Program-made: the position numbers and the translations under genes
Origin: Geosiphon pyriformis
Lineage: Eukaryota > Glomeromycota > Glomeromycetes > Archaeosporales > Geosiphonaceae
Length of the DNA stretch: 64,000 bases
Direction of reading: 5' to 3'
Assembly (NCBI GenBank): GCA_016748015.1
Contig: JAAOMT010000226.1
Coordinates: 478,604-542,603 of the forward strand
The notes under the pieces: model-generated
Database searches by the model: none
What the model was told of the DNA's origin: nothing
The model's input: the letters and a program-made list of their open reading frames with translations, nothing else
In this document: positions 1-12,479 of the stretch, one piece after another
How the letters are laid out: each line of letters begins with the position of its first letter
How positions within the stretch are numbered: the first letter of the stretch is position 1

Positions 1-2928
1 GTAAAGATAATAGTTGGAATAAGTTTTTTTTCTTTTTTTTTTCTTTTCCCTTTTTCTTCCAGATAGGTATAAATGATAGCATGTTGTGTTTTTATTCAGC
101 CCACAAAATTTGGTAGGTTTTTTTTTTTCTTTTCAAACTCAATTAATAACTGCTTGTTAATGGTGGTCTTAAAATAATCATAAGTGGTTAATATTCAAAT
201 GTTCTGACTATTTTGACTCAGTTGTAATTCTTGGGTGTTTTAGTTGAATACTACATTGGTTTTGAACAGCCAGTTATTATCAACAAGAGCTTGGTATTGG
301 ATAGCTTTTATTATCAATACTTTGATTAGTATTGTAATACTGTTGATTTTAAACAGAAAGTTATTAATCTCACCAATAGGCATTTTTGTCACTTTATTAC
401 CAGTAATAATTCTGGTGCTAGCAGTATAATCAACTTAGTAATCTAATTAGTCTATAAATTGTTATGTAATAATACTGTTTGCTAAATTATTATTAAGAAT
501 TAGCTTGATAGAATGACTATCAACTTTTATGTTAGTGATTATTATGGTAATTAATTTGGTGTTAAGAATAACTCTATTAAATAATGATGTTTTGTTGTGT
601 TCTTTGAGTTCAAAAGAAAATATAATAATAAGTAATTTATCTTCAATAATAATTGCTGGTAAAATGTTGTTGGTAAATAGTTGAGTTTAATTGGGTTTCT
701 GGTTGTTATGTTGGGCATTTTTTGGGGTAATCAGAAGACTTAAATAGTTTTAAAAATTCAGGTTTTGGGCATAGTTAGTTTTTGAATTTTGCTGTTGTAA
801 TCCAGATTGTTGGGCTGCTAAACTGGAAATCAGTGAATGCATTACTATTGCTGATTTCCAATTTTGGCAGATTTAAGTTATTCTTAATCTTTGGCTTCTA
901 TTAGAAAATAAGTTCTGGAGTTGGATTTGAATTTGTTAAGATTGATACATTATTTGGAACTGGAATGGTTGATAAATTACTGGTATTGAGATTTGATAAA
1001 TTGATAAATTAATAACTAATAAATTGGTTGCATTAGTAGTAAATAATACAGTTGATAATAGTATTGTTCAGGTATTTAATTATTAGTGTAGTTTGGGTTT
1101 TGAAATCTGCAATCAGAGTTTTAATATTGATTTATCAATCATTGATTATTCAATTTTAGGTGATAATTTATTCTTAAGTGCCTTTATTTACTACAATAGT
1201 GGCAATTATATATCTCTTATTGCCATTGTTGATTAGTCAATAATAATGGTATTGAATATGACTGATTCTGAAACTGATTTAAATTTCCTTGATTCTTATG
1301 ACATTGTAAAGATTAATAAATTGCCTGATTGTTAGTTAAGTATTTCTCAATTTTTTGATTAATGGCTTTGCCAAATTGTTTCAATTTGGTATTCAATTTA
1401 GATAATCTATTCATTACTAAATTAATGGCTTAGACATAGTTGGCTTTAAATTTGGCCAATTCAAAATCTTGGACATATGTGACTGCATCTTAGAATGTTT
1501 GTAAGTACAATAGGCATATGTATTATAGAAAGCTACTATACAGACTGTAAATAAATTGATTCAAAATTTGTGGTGCTGTGAAATAATTAGTGTTAATAGC
1601 TTAAATTTGGCACAAATTTTTATAAAAACATCTTAAGTAAGTAGTAACTGCTTTTATATCACTTTGTTTGATGATAGTAAATGTTATTATCAAGCAATTA
1701 ATACTATTATTATTGCTAAAATATCTCAAAAATTCAATTTTGAATTTATTGAAGTTTTGGGGTTTTTGAATCAAACTTTGATACTATAAGTTGGCAATAT
1801 TTTGAAAAAAATATGAGATAGCTTGAAAAACTCTAGCATTATCTCAATTATTAATAGTAATAACTTTAGTAATGTTATTTAACCAAACTTGGACATTGTC
1901 TTTCTCGCTATTGAATTTTTCTAATTTAGTGATTGGTACATATGTCATTAGTGCTATAATTGGTTGTTGTTGTAATTATAGTTGAAATGATTGTTGTAAT
2001 AGTGGTTAAAGTTGTGATTGCAATTATTGTTATTGTGTGGCAATTAAGCAACTGATAATAGATCAATTACAATTACTAGAGTTAAGTTTTGGAGAACAAT
2101 AGAAATAGAGTTTGGATTGTTTGAGTCTTGCTGGGCCTAAACAAATGGAGTTTGTATTTTTAGGTTTTTTAGGATTAGGTTTTGATAATTAAATTCTTGA
2201 TCTTTGTTTTTTTTTTCTTTGGAGTCAGTTCTTTCCTAAAAACTAGCAGCTACAAAATTGGGTTGGGATAGTGATGATTAAAATCTTGATGATATTGGAG
2301 ATTATGATTTAAATTTTTTAAAGAAATTACCATAAGTTTTTAATAAATCGGCTTTTTTTTGTTGGCTTTAAAATATTATTCTTGCTGATGGTGTTTTTGC
2401 TGATGATAATACAACTTTTGATGGTATATTGATAGTACTTTTAGGCATGTGGTAATAAAATAGGTGAATAGATAAAATGATTCTTGGTTTCTTCCAAGTA
2501 AGTGGTTGTATTTTTTTTGGTATTATTGCTGGTGTTTGCAATTTTCATTTGTCTGCAAAGTAATAAAAAAATTTTATTGAGTGTAATTCCCAATTTTTCT
2601 ATTTATTTCTGTGATTATTAATGTAAACAGATAGTTTGGGAAACATATGGTGCTTTAGAATAATTCATTGTTAAAGCTATTAAGAATGGCTTTTAGATCT
2701 TCTTAGACTTCTATATAAGATTTAATTTTTTTGTTGACATAAAAATTGAAAGCTAATTCTGCTGGCCAATTGTTACTTGTCAATCTAAGATGACTTTGAT
2801 AGTGCTAAAATAAGAATTTTGTAAATCTTAAATAATTTTCTCTTATACTTTTTTAGTTTGCCACTTTTCTGAATAGTTGTTACTAGTTCTGGTTCTCTGT
2901 TAGATTATACCTTACAGAGAGCACCAAA
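1..2928 (-). pseudogene. LTR element E0, gag and protease part (left edge cut)
   Basis: This is the internal region of a minus-strand Ty3/gypsy-type element, recognised by collinearity with the nested B element at 49221-52030 read in reverse. It starts at a primer-binding site beside the LTR (2917-2928), then gag, with the core near 1350-2000, then the protease region near 300-500. The reading frame is full of stops and no open stretch longer than about 60 codons is meaningful. Everything 3' of the protease (dUTPase, RT, integrase) lies outside the window. Short open stretches on the plus strand here are shadows. Family assignment is firm from the sequence; there is no intact product. Confidence 0.75.
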
Positions 2929-3847
2929 TGTTATAAATAATTATTTGAAATATTAGTACAAATAATAAATTCATAACTTAGTGCTTAATAGCTTGGTAAT
3001 ATTGGTAATATCTGAAAATTTTTATAATCTGAAGGTTTTGGTAAAGTTCTTTGTATAATATACAGAGATTTAATAATTGTTTTAATAGTCTTCTAAAATG
3101 GTTATTTCATCAAATTTTTTTTTCAGCATGGTGGCCAGTTTATTCTGACAGCTATGTTCTTCTGATAAGTTATTCTTAATTTTCAAATTCTATATTCTTA
3201 TTTCTGGGTTTTTTATCAGACTATTCTTAATGTTAAATTATTTTATGCTTAATTTTTTTAATTAATTTAGTAAATAACAAAGAAACAAAATAAAAAAATA
3301 AAAAAAATTAATATCTTATCAATAGCCATGATCAAGAACTATTGGTCCAGTGTGGTCAAGTGTTGGATTCTATCAACATGGAATATTAATAGAGTAAAGA
3401 TAATTAATATTTCTTAATTAATAATAATAATATAGATTTAGGTAATAATAGATATTTTATTGATATGTAATTGGATTTTGCTTCAAGTTGTAAAAAACTA
3501 TCTTTTAAAGAAAGGAGTATAAGATAATTAATTGTTTGTAAGTATTAATTCTAAAATAAATTTTTTTATTTATTCTGTTTCTAATACTCTTACTATATAT
3601 ACATATTTTTTGTTTTATATGATTTCATATTTTCTTAAACAATGTATCCTAATTTACTAATATTGCTTATATTGTTGAACAGTGTATCACAATTTACTGA
3701 TATTGCTCATATTGCTAAGCAGTATGTCATAATTTGCTAGCAATATGTTATAGTTTTTTGATATTGTGCTTATGTGTTAAGTACTATTCTCCTATTAATC
3801 TATTTTTCTATCTGTTTTTCTAGCTTTTTTTTATATGAGTAATAACA
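2929..3847 (-). repeat. 5' LTR of element E0 (B-type)
   Basis: The LTR begins TGTTATAAAT directly beside a primer-binding site (revcomp TTTGGTGCTCTC) and ends GAGTAATAACA, giving TG...CA ends. On the minus strand it carries the TATATATAG box (about 3591-3602) common to the B-type LTRs, and upstream of it an imperfect short tandem array (about 3640-3770) rich in GCAATAT/ATATTGC. The right end sits inside the thumb region of a LINE reverse transcriptase, so the element inserted into that LINE. The second LTR is outside the window, so a target duplication cannot be tested. Confidence 0.75.
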
Positions 3848-5212
3848 TTAACAAAAAAATGAACATCTGAATAAGCCTTAGTCATACTTGATTTGAATAA
3901 CCCATTAGTTAAGAAAAAAATTCCCAGATATTTGTATACTTTGCCTTTTTTGGCAATTAAAATTAACAAACTACTGATTTTTAAAATACCAATCTTAATA
4001 TCTTAATTGATAGAAATAACTACTATTTTCTTATTGTTGATTAAAATATTATTGATCATAAAAAATTTACTGGTAATGTTCAAAGCATATTGTGTAAAAG
4101 TCTGACTATTTCAAATTTAAATAGTATTATCAACAAATACACCAGCTAAAAAAAAGAATAATATTCTACTACTATTCTTAATTCTGTCAGTTTTTGCCAT
4201 AAAATTAGAATTGATTTAGTATTTACACAAATGTTCATGCTATTTAACTTTACACAAAAATAGATTGTAAAAAATTCTTCAAGAAAGAAATAAGAAAACT
4301 TCACTCTAATTTAATTTATCATGCATTCTATAGTTATTTGAAAGACCAAAATCTGTTATTACTCTATTGACTCTATCTTTATATATGTTGTCAAAAAATC
4401 TGATGAATCTTTCATACATTTTGATTTGCCACAAATTAGTTCTTAAGTAATGCTAACTAACTGAATCATATGCTTTATACATATTCTGTAGAATCAATTA
4501 CTGATCCAATGATAAACACAGGAAACTGAGTAGATGTATTCTTTAAAACCAAAAAATTATCATTTCGAAAAACATCAAACTTGCTATATGCAGATAAAAT
4601 CTAATCAAATAAAACTTTAGAAAGAATTTTTCTTGCAGTTTTAATTAAAACAATAGGTTTAATGTTTATCAAAACTCCATTCAAATTATAAGATTTAGGA
4701 ATTATTGAGACTTATGCTTTTCTTTACAAAACAAAAACACCACCAAAAAACAAATATATATTCAACAATTTCAAAAAACACTTTACCACTTTATTGCCAT
4801 TATGTTTTCAAAGTTTATTAGAAATTTCAGATAAACCAGCAGCTTTGCCATCAAGCAGACTGTTAATTATTAAAAGCAATTCTCTTATATTAATCTCCTA
4901 TATCATATTAGTAAAAGCATCATTATCTACATAATTTAATAACACATATTGGTGAGCCCAAAGATTAGATATTACTAAAAACACAGTCTATTTTCTTGTT
5001 TAATTCTTCATAATTTTATTAACATTGAGCTTTACTTCTTCTAATTTAAAAACCAACTTACTATTCACTACCAAGTAATTTAGTACCACTTTGCAAAACA
5101 GTTAATCCAAAATATTTTTAATTATATTTTCTTTATTATAATTAAAACTTTCTATGCACTTCTTAATAGTCTTTCTGATAGATGTTTTCTTAGCCAATCT
5201 TAACTTATATAT
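3848..5212 (-). pseudogene. LINE ORF2 reverse transcriptase remnant
   Basis: Minus-strand translation across frames and stops gives an ordered LINE reverse transcriptase: a KAYDSV-type motif A near 4463-4485, then a block rich in FIRFF/NIYKDRVN, and an active-site box reading FVDN (expected xDD) near 4121-4148, then a thumb with YLGIF near 3915. The second Asp of the DD pair is Asn, a G-to-A change on the coding strand, so the enzyme is dead even apart from the stops. The 5' half of this LINE (endonuclease, ORF1) resumes at 15050, on the other side of element A1; the 3' end is cut by the E0 LTR at 3847. Confidence 0.75.
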
Positions 5213-6150
5213 TGTTACCAAAGGTTTTTGGTTTCTTTTCTTAAATGTTGTTAATGCCTATTGGTTGTGAATTCACATTTTTCTGGAAGTAGTTGGATCT
5301 CTGTTAACTGAATTTATTTTCAAATTATCTCTTATAATTTGAACTGCTAAATTTATAAGTAGAATGGCCAATTTCATACCAGTTGTTTTGTGTAATTACA
5401 TTGTAGTAAATGTCAACTCTTTCTCAGGAATTGTTTGTCTAAAAACTTACTAAAAATGTATAGTTATTTTGCTATAAAAGTCAACTCTTCTACAGGAATT
5501 TTGTCTGTAGGCTATTCTAATAATTATAATAAGGAAAATAAAAAAAAATAAAAAAAATATAAAAGAAATAAAATTGTGTTAAGAGAAACGTTTTCTATTC
5601 AAGTCTGAAATTACTAACAGATTACTGAAATTGATAGCTAATTAATTTCAAAATATTAGTTGTATTAAGAAAATTTCAAGCATAATAATTTAAAAGATTT
5701 GGTTTTCAAATATTTAATTTTTATTTAAGATGTGTAAAAGGTAATTTGTTTTAATTAAGATATTTAAAGTAAAATACTATAATAAGATATATTTTCTTGA
5801 AAAAAAAAGCTCTTTTTTTATACAATTTGTTATAGTACTAATCTTTGAACTTGCACTTTTTTTTTGCTCTAATTTTAACAAACTACAAATTATTTCTATA
5901 AACTATTGATTATTTCGGCCAATTTCTGCTAATTTTGGCAAATTTTTAAATATTAAATAGTTTAGAATATTGTGTAATTTAATCATCTTAATTTCTATGA
6001 TACAAATTGGATTATTAATTAAATGATAATATTTGATAATTTAATTAAATAATAAATAATAATTGAAATGATAATAATATATACTAATTAATAATAGAAA
6101 TTAAAAGAGTAATTTTATGCTAATTAATAGCTAAAATTCTATTGGTAACA
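5213..6150 (-). repeat. 3' LTR of element A1
   Basis: The ends are perfect inverted repeats, TGTTACCA at 5213 and TGGTAACA ending at 6150. It matches the LTR at 14090-15049 along its length, with a C/T- and G/A-rich set of differences. The CpG-containing motif GAAACGTTTTC (near 5587) is kept although CpG is otherwise almost absent from the element. Confidence 0.9.
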
Positions 6151-6837
6151 TAATTTTTTCCTTAAGACTGAGCTTTGTTAAAGTCCAAACACTATCTGTA
6201 ATATTAAGATAATGGTCCAAAATAATTAAAGTAATTTAGTCTGAAAATTGTTAAAATTTCAGTTCTGTAAGCTTTTCAATGTATTAAATCTTTATTAAGT
6301 GAAGTATTGGATTTTGTAGGATATTTTTACAAGTATTGAATAAATTATAAAGTCTAAATGCTATTCTAAGTTTGTAGTAAATGTTTGCTGGTTCAGCTGC
6401 TGTTTTAAATTTATTGTAAATTTGTTTTTGTATAGCTTTAGAAGTAAGATTTGTTGTTGTAAGTTCCAGTTTTTGTTTATAAAGTGTTTTTCCAATATAA
6501 AAATATCTATAAATAAGAGTATGTTTAGTGTTCTGTTCATTTAAAAATAATAGAAGTTTTTGTTAAGTTGTGGTGTTTGGTGAAATGTTAATAAGAGCAA
6601 ATAAGAGGTTTTCTTTTAAAACTTGTTTTAAAAGTTCTGGTAGTTGACTTTTAAAATAACTTCTTATGTTTTTTTTATAAAGGTAATAATTCTGTGAATT
6701 GTTTACTACTAGGGCTGTGGTCTCTTTCTGAATATAATTAATTTGACTTCTATTAATTATTATAGATAAGCAGAAAGTGTTTTTAAGGCTAACATTAATT
6801 TTTGGAATATTTGTTGAATATTTCGGAAAATAATTAT
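6151..6837 (-). pseudogene. A1 integrase C-terminal extension (degenerate)
   Basis: This corresponds to 43154-43841 of A2, where the same reading frame is better kept. It lies between the integrase and the 3' LTR, ends over the polypurine tract (TTTTTTCCTTAAG on the plus strand, 6153-6166) and has several TAA/TAG stops in A1. In A2 and in the nested B element the equivalent segment shares a pattern of conserved positions, so it appears to be a real domain. Function unknown; see the A2 and B entries. Confidence 0.55.
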
Positions 6838-6945
6838 GATAAAAATAACTAATTAAGAAATAAAATTTTAAAAAAGAATAAAAAAAATTATTTTTGGGTA
6901 TAGAGTTTTATTTGTTTTTGGGTTTAAGTATTTCTTGTAATTATT

Positions 6946-8200
6946 TACTATTTTTGTTTTATGTTTTGTGTATTTTAAAGAGATTATTATAAATATGTTA
7001 AATTAAGTATTCAAGTTTGGTTGTTGTTTTATTATAACTATTGGTTCTAAATTTTGAGGAATATTTTCAGAATTAATTAAAGAAGAATATATACCAATTT
7101 GTGGAATTAATGATTCAGGATTGTTTCTGAAATGATAGTGTTTCAATTAATCTTTATAAGCAACTTTTGCTAATATTTTGTTATCAAGTCTTAATTTATA
7201 GAATCTATTGTTTAAGATTTTATGAATATAAAATGATCTATTTTATTTATGTTCAAATTTCTCATTCTATTGTTTTTCAGCCTTAGTTCTATATAAGAAA
7301 ACTTTATTTTCAACTTTAAATTTGTTGGTAACTGGTGGTAGTTTGTTGTCATGCTTTTTTTTGTTGAGCTTGAAAGTATTCAATATAAGTGGGTGCTATT
7401 TGTTTTTTTCCTTCTAATATACTAAAAAAAAATGTAGACTTTTCTTTAAAGTGTTTTTTGAAAGTTTCTTTCATTGATTGGTTGCACTAAATATGTTTTC
7501 ACTGTGAAATTAATTGGTAATGTTGCTGTTTTTCTATAAATAAAATCAAATAGTGTGTGTTTTGTAGTATTTTGTTTTAGTGTTTTGTATGCTAATAACA
7601 CTGATAAAATACATATATTCTATTACTGTTCAAAATCAGTTGAGACTTTGGCTAAAAGTTTACATAATGTTCTGTTAAAACATTCTACAAATCTATTTGT
7701 TTGAAGGTAATAAGATAATAATAAAGATCTTTTAATATTAAATTATTCACAAATTTTTTGTATCAAGTTGTTTACAAAATGTGTTCTTTGATCAGATAAA
7801 AGTTCAATTGAACATCCATATCTACAAATAATGTCTTTATAGATGAAATTTGCTACTGATTTTGCATTTGTTATTTGGATGACTTTAGCTTTAGACCATT
7901 TGGTAAGATAATCTACTGCAACTGCAATATAACAATTTTTTTGGGTTGTGATAAATAATGGTCTAACTAAATCAATTCCAACTCTGTTAAAAAGTTGTTC
8001 AACTTTGATTGGATTTAAAGATTCTGTAAGACAAGTTCCTTCTCTTCTTTGACAACTATTACAAAATTCTATATATTATTAAATGTTTTTTTGCATATGA
8101 GACCAAAAATAATGTTCAAGAGTTTTTTGAATTGTTTCATCTCTTTTCAAGTGTACTAAAGAAGAATCTGTATACATGTTATATAGGATTGTTTGTTTTT
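6946..8200 (-). pseudogene. A1 integrase
   Basis: The region aligns with A2 integrase (43950-45200). On the minus strand the zinc-binding N-terminal part (a CxxC pair near 8050), the catalytic core with the equivalent of the TKWPEA block (near 7885) and the DQ.THFVN block (near 7790) can be followed, broken by many stops. A segment near 7995-8010 is present here but deleted by about 10 bp in A2. The protein would insert the cDNA copy into the genome; this copy is dead. Confidence 0.75.
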
Positions 8201-8434
8201 TTATTTTCTTGTATTAATCTGAATAATTGGTTTGTATTTCTGCAATTTTTATAATAAATTTTGTTGTAGTGTATGAAATATTGTTTTAATTAATGTTGTA
8301 ATTGATGTTTTTTACTTGAAAACCAATTTTTTGGCATAATAAGAGTCTTCAAATAGTTTTTAATGTTGTTGTAATTTTTGGAATCTATTGTTGTTTGGTT
8401 ATTTTGTTGGTAGGTTGATAACTTGTAGTGAAAT

Positions 8435-8770
8435 TGTTGTTGGTATTAATTTAGTCTTATTTTTGAAAGACTATTAACATTGGTGTATAATTTTCTTGGT
8501 TTGTAATATACAATATATTTGTAGTCTGCTAGAAAATTATTCTATTAGAACTGTTTGGCACTTTGTTTAGTTTTTTTTTTATTGAGCCATTTGAGACTAA
8601 TATTGTTAGTTATGATATTGAATTCTTTTCTGTTCTTCAAGTATTGTTGAAAGTGTTTAAGAGCCCAAATAATTGCATAGTTTCTAATTCTGTTAAGCCA
8701 TATTTGAGTTCTGTTGATTTGAGTGTTTTACTGACATAAACAATAAATTGTCCCTGGCTATTTTTATCCA
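8435..8770 (-). pseudogene. A1 RNase H
   Basis: Aligned with the open RNase H stretch of A2 (45439-45765). The A1 version keeps the order of the domain, between RT and integrase, but is broken by stops at positions where A2 has Arg, Gln or Trp codons. It would degrade the RNA strand of RNA-DNA hybrids during reverse transcription. Confidence 0.7.
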
Positions 8771-8804
8771 GTTGTAATAGGATGGCACCAAATGCTATAT
8801 GTGA

Positions 8805-10012
8805 AATATTAGTAATTAATTGGAACTATTTGTTGAAGTTTAAATAAGTAAAAACAAGAGCTGTTGTTAATTTTGTTTTGAGAGTTTCAAAAGCTTTCTG
8901 TTATTTTTCAGTCCATTGATATGGCACATTTTTGTTGATGAGATAATTAAGTAGTTTGGCAATTTTTGAGAATTCTTTTATGAATTTTTGATAATAGGAG
9001 ATTAATCTTATAAATTTTTGTAACTCTGTGGTATTTTTGGAAGTTTAAAAGTTTTTGACAGCACTGATTGTTTTAGGATTTGGTTTGACTCCATTTTTGC
9101 TAACAATATATCCAAAAAAAATTAAATTTGTTTTTCCAAAATAACATTTTTCAATATTCAACTTCAATCCTGCTTTTTATAATTGTTAAAAAACTTCTTA
9201 TAAGTAGATAAAATAAGCTTTAAAGCTTGGTGAGTACATATTAGTATTATTAAAATAGACAACTACTGATTGCCATAAGAGTTCTTTATATACAATATCT
9301 ATAAGTTGCTAGAATGTTGCTAATGTATTGCAAAGTCCAAAAAACATAATATTAAATTCATAGTTTCCTTCTTAAATAGTAAATGCTGTTTTGAGACAAT
9401 TTTTTGAATCTATTTCGACTTGTCAGTATCCACTTTCTAAGTTTAAAGTTAAGAAAAACTTGGCTTTTTCTAAAGCATTTAGCATATTATCAATTCTTAG
9501 AAAAAAATAGGCATCTCCAATTGTCATACTGTTCAGTTGGCAATAGTCAATGCAAAATCTGATTTTTCGATTTTTTTTAATTAGAACTACTGGTAAAACT
9601 CAAGGACTTTTTGATAGTTGAATCAATCTATTATTGAGCATTCTTTGAACTTCTTCTCTAATGAATTGGTGGTTGGCAGATGGCACTTGATATGTTTGTT
9701 AACATTTTGGTAGAGTATCTTCTGTGTGAATCTGATGTTAAACAATATTGGTTTTTCTTAGATCATTGTTGTTTTTGGCAAATATTTCAGCAAATTCAGC
9801 TATTAGCTGTTTTAATTGTCTTTGTTGTTAGGATTTTAAGAGGCCCATATTGATTCAATAAAGTTTTTTTTCTAGAACATAGTAGTTTTTAGTAATTAAA
9901 GTAATGTTTGAATTTAGAAATAAGATATGTCTTATAATTTTGATGAAATTAGAGACAATCTAAGAGTTTTTATCTTGAAAAATGTTGCTATATATGATTC
10001 TAATTTTTAATT
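8805..10012 (-). pseudogene. A1 reverse transcriptase and connector
   Basis: Aligned with A2 45814-47016. Recognisable minus-strand blocks include a DYCQLNS segment (expected DYRQLN, the Arg codon changed C-to-T) near 9535-9555, the MFFGL/NTLATF segment near 9320-9350 and the region of the YFDD box (near 9250). Stops are frequent, many at TAA or TAG where A2 has CAA, CAG or TGG. This is the polymerase that would copy element RNA into DNA; not functional. Confidence 0.8.
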
Positions 10013-10285
10013 TATTTAATAAAACAATAGAGTAGTTGTTAGGATTATTAAATATAACTTGAAATTTCTTTATTTTTTTTGGTATATAGACATTTAAAAT
10101 TAAGATTTCATGTTTTAAACAGATTTGTTTATTAGATTCAAAGATTTGTTAAATGGTAGTAGATTTTGAGCAAGTATAGATTTCGTGATATTTTTTAAAG
10201 AATAATATAGTAATTGGTTAAAGAAGTTAAAAAATCTGGTGGGATTTATTCTGTATATTAAGAGCTATATTTACTGGAACTGTGA

Positions 10286-10897
10286 ATCATCCAGTTAAAC
10301 CAAAACTTTGTATTCTTCTTTTACTTTTGCCTAATTGTTCTCTGTTACTAATTGATTATAACTCTAAAATGTTGATTAAAGATAGATAAATTGCTTAAGC
10401 AAATTTTTCAGTATGTTCTATTCTGAATTGTTTTTCAGTTTTATTTTGTAGCATAATAGTGATGTTTTCAGTATTCTGTATCTATAACTGCTCCTCTAAC
10501 ATTGATTTTTTTGCTTGCCAATGATAATCTGGACACAATTTGAATTATTGCTTTTGGTGGTATTTTAAGAGCAATTTTAAAGTTAATTTTTTTAAAAATT
10601 TTGGTTAAAAGACCAAAGTATTTTTTCCTAAGTATCATAGATCATATCCAACATCTATATTATGAGCTTTTTTGGCTTAATTCCTTGACCATTGTTGTTG
10701 AAATATTTGAGTTGAAAGCTGATTGATTTTCAATAAGATAGATTAGAATTGTTGCAATTTCTTTTTTTGGTTTAAGTTCTTCAAACTCAATTTCCTTCTG
10801 GTCATCTTTGCTAGATAAGAGAATGCTAAAAACATAGCATTCTGAACACTATTTATTATTACAAAACATGATGTATTCTTTACATAATTGAATGTTT
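10286..10897 (-). pseudogene. A1 dUTPase domain (degenerate)
   Basis: Aligned with the open A2 dUTPase (47290-47901). The five-motif order typical of trimeric dUTPases can be followed on the minus strand, including the AGYDL-like start near 10640-10660 and the GFG segment near 10300. Stops and substitutions have destroyed it. It lies between the protease and RT of pol, the same place as in the other elements here. Confidence 0.7.
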
Positions 10898-11620
10898 ATT
10901 TGCTTTAATTATTGAATTTGAGCTTTTTGGGTTGAATAAATGTAACTTGTGATTTGGTAATATGTTTCTACTTTATTTTTATAGTTAAATTCAGCTAATT
11001 CTATTGTGTATTCAATGTATTCAGCTTTTTTTATTTGGCAAACATCTTTTTGTATGGCTTTATTGATTAAAGCCATTGTTAAATCAAAAATTATTTCAGC
11101 ATCATAAGAATAGTGGTAGAGTTTGTTGAGAGCACTGTTGTATGCTGCATTAAAAAATGTTCCTCTTCTGACTTTTTTCGAAATTAATAGGACATATTGG
11201 TAGGTTTGATCACATATTTTTCCTCTTATTGCAATGTCAATTCAGTTGTATTCTTTTGGTAACATATTTCTACATGTAAGATAAAAAATGTTGTCCTATT
11301 TTCTACTTTATTTGGAGTATCCAATTGTTCTTTATGGTATGCTTTACAGTAGTAACAAGTGCATGTTTTATATTTTTCTTCTGAAAATATGCATGCTTCT
11401 ATTAATAAAAGTTTTTTTTACAATTTTTATATTTAAGTGAAATGTAAAGTAGTTGTTTCTGTGGTTTTGGTGTAGAATATTAAACAACATTCTATCTTTT
11501 GGTTTCTTCAAAGATTTCTTGTTCTGTTTTTTTAGCCCAATTGGATGTTGATCCAAGAGCCATATATGTTTTAGTAATTGGTATTTTTTTTTTCTTTAAA
11601 TTTGAACATTGAGACTTTTT
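10898..11620 (-). pseudogene. A1 cysteine-rich segment
   Basis: Between protease and dUTPase, the minus strand holds several CxxC pairs separated by charged linkers, best seen in A2 and in nested B. In A1 the pairs are visible near 10850-10870, 11260-11290 and 11400-11430 but the frame is broken. A zinc-ribbon-like or zinc-finger structure is suggested by spacing only. Confidence 0.5.
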
Positions 11621-11639
11621 TAGATTATTTATTAAAAGT

Positions 11640-12215
11640 ATCACAGATAGCAGGTACTCTGGTGTATTGTCTTTGGTATGAAATTTTTAGTTCTTGGATA
11701 TTTCAATCTAAATTTGCATTGGCCTTAAAAAACCAATTTTTTCTGATGAAAGCTTAATATTAAGGTATATTTATGACTAAAACTTTTATTGGAATGATAA
11801 TTCCATTAATAATAAATAGGAAGTTGTTAATTTTTTCTACTGAAATTTTTTTTATATCATTAGCTATAACAATTACAGTTTGAGCTGGTCTGTTAACAGT
11901 TTATTTAAGTTGTTGTATTAGTTAATAGATAATAATACTACCAATAGATCTACTATCTAGAATTAAATGGATTGGTTTTTCTTCTACTTTAGCTTTAGTA
12001 TACATAATTGTAATTGCTTTTTGTTTATTGACTGCTGTATTACTAAGCAAGAATAGTGATTTATTGGTTTCAAATTCGAATAGAAATATATCTAAAAGAT
12101 TGGGATTTTGGACAATTTGAGTTGGTAAAATAGTATTATTAAAAGAGTTTGATTTTGGTACTGTAACTTTATCTTTAAAAAGTGTAGTCTGTTGAAAATT
12201 TGATTCTTCAAACAT
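11640..12215 (-). pseudogene. A1 protease region
   Basis: The stretch 11922-12215 is the longest open coding-strand stretch in A1 (97 codons) and contains LILDSRSIGS, a retropepsin-like active-site loop in which the expected DSGS reads DSRS (Gly to Arg, G-to-A). It continues leftwards with stops. It would mature the polyprotein. Confidence 0.7.
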
Positions 12216-12479
12216 TGTGAGATAACTGGATTAAGTGTAATAGTAATTGGGTTTTTGTTAACCAAAATTTCGAAAAACTAACTGGTTGTTTGAGTTAATT
12301 CTGTTGTTATTATTCTAAAATTGATTTTGAAAGGTAAATTGGTTGTGGTAAACCAATCTTCAAGCAGGTATTTGATATTATTGAGTAGATAGTAATTGAT
12401 ATTGCTGAACTAGTAAAGGCTGTTGATATTGTTGTTGTATTTGTTGTAAAGCAGATTGATAATAATTGTTTTAATTTTG

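Noticed and set aside
244-429. Small hydrophobic protein
   Set aside because: It is antisense to the protease region of E0; the same shadow is found at 58884-59072 opposite A2 protease.
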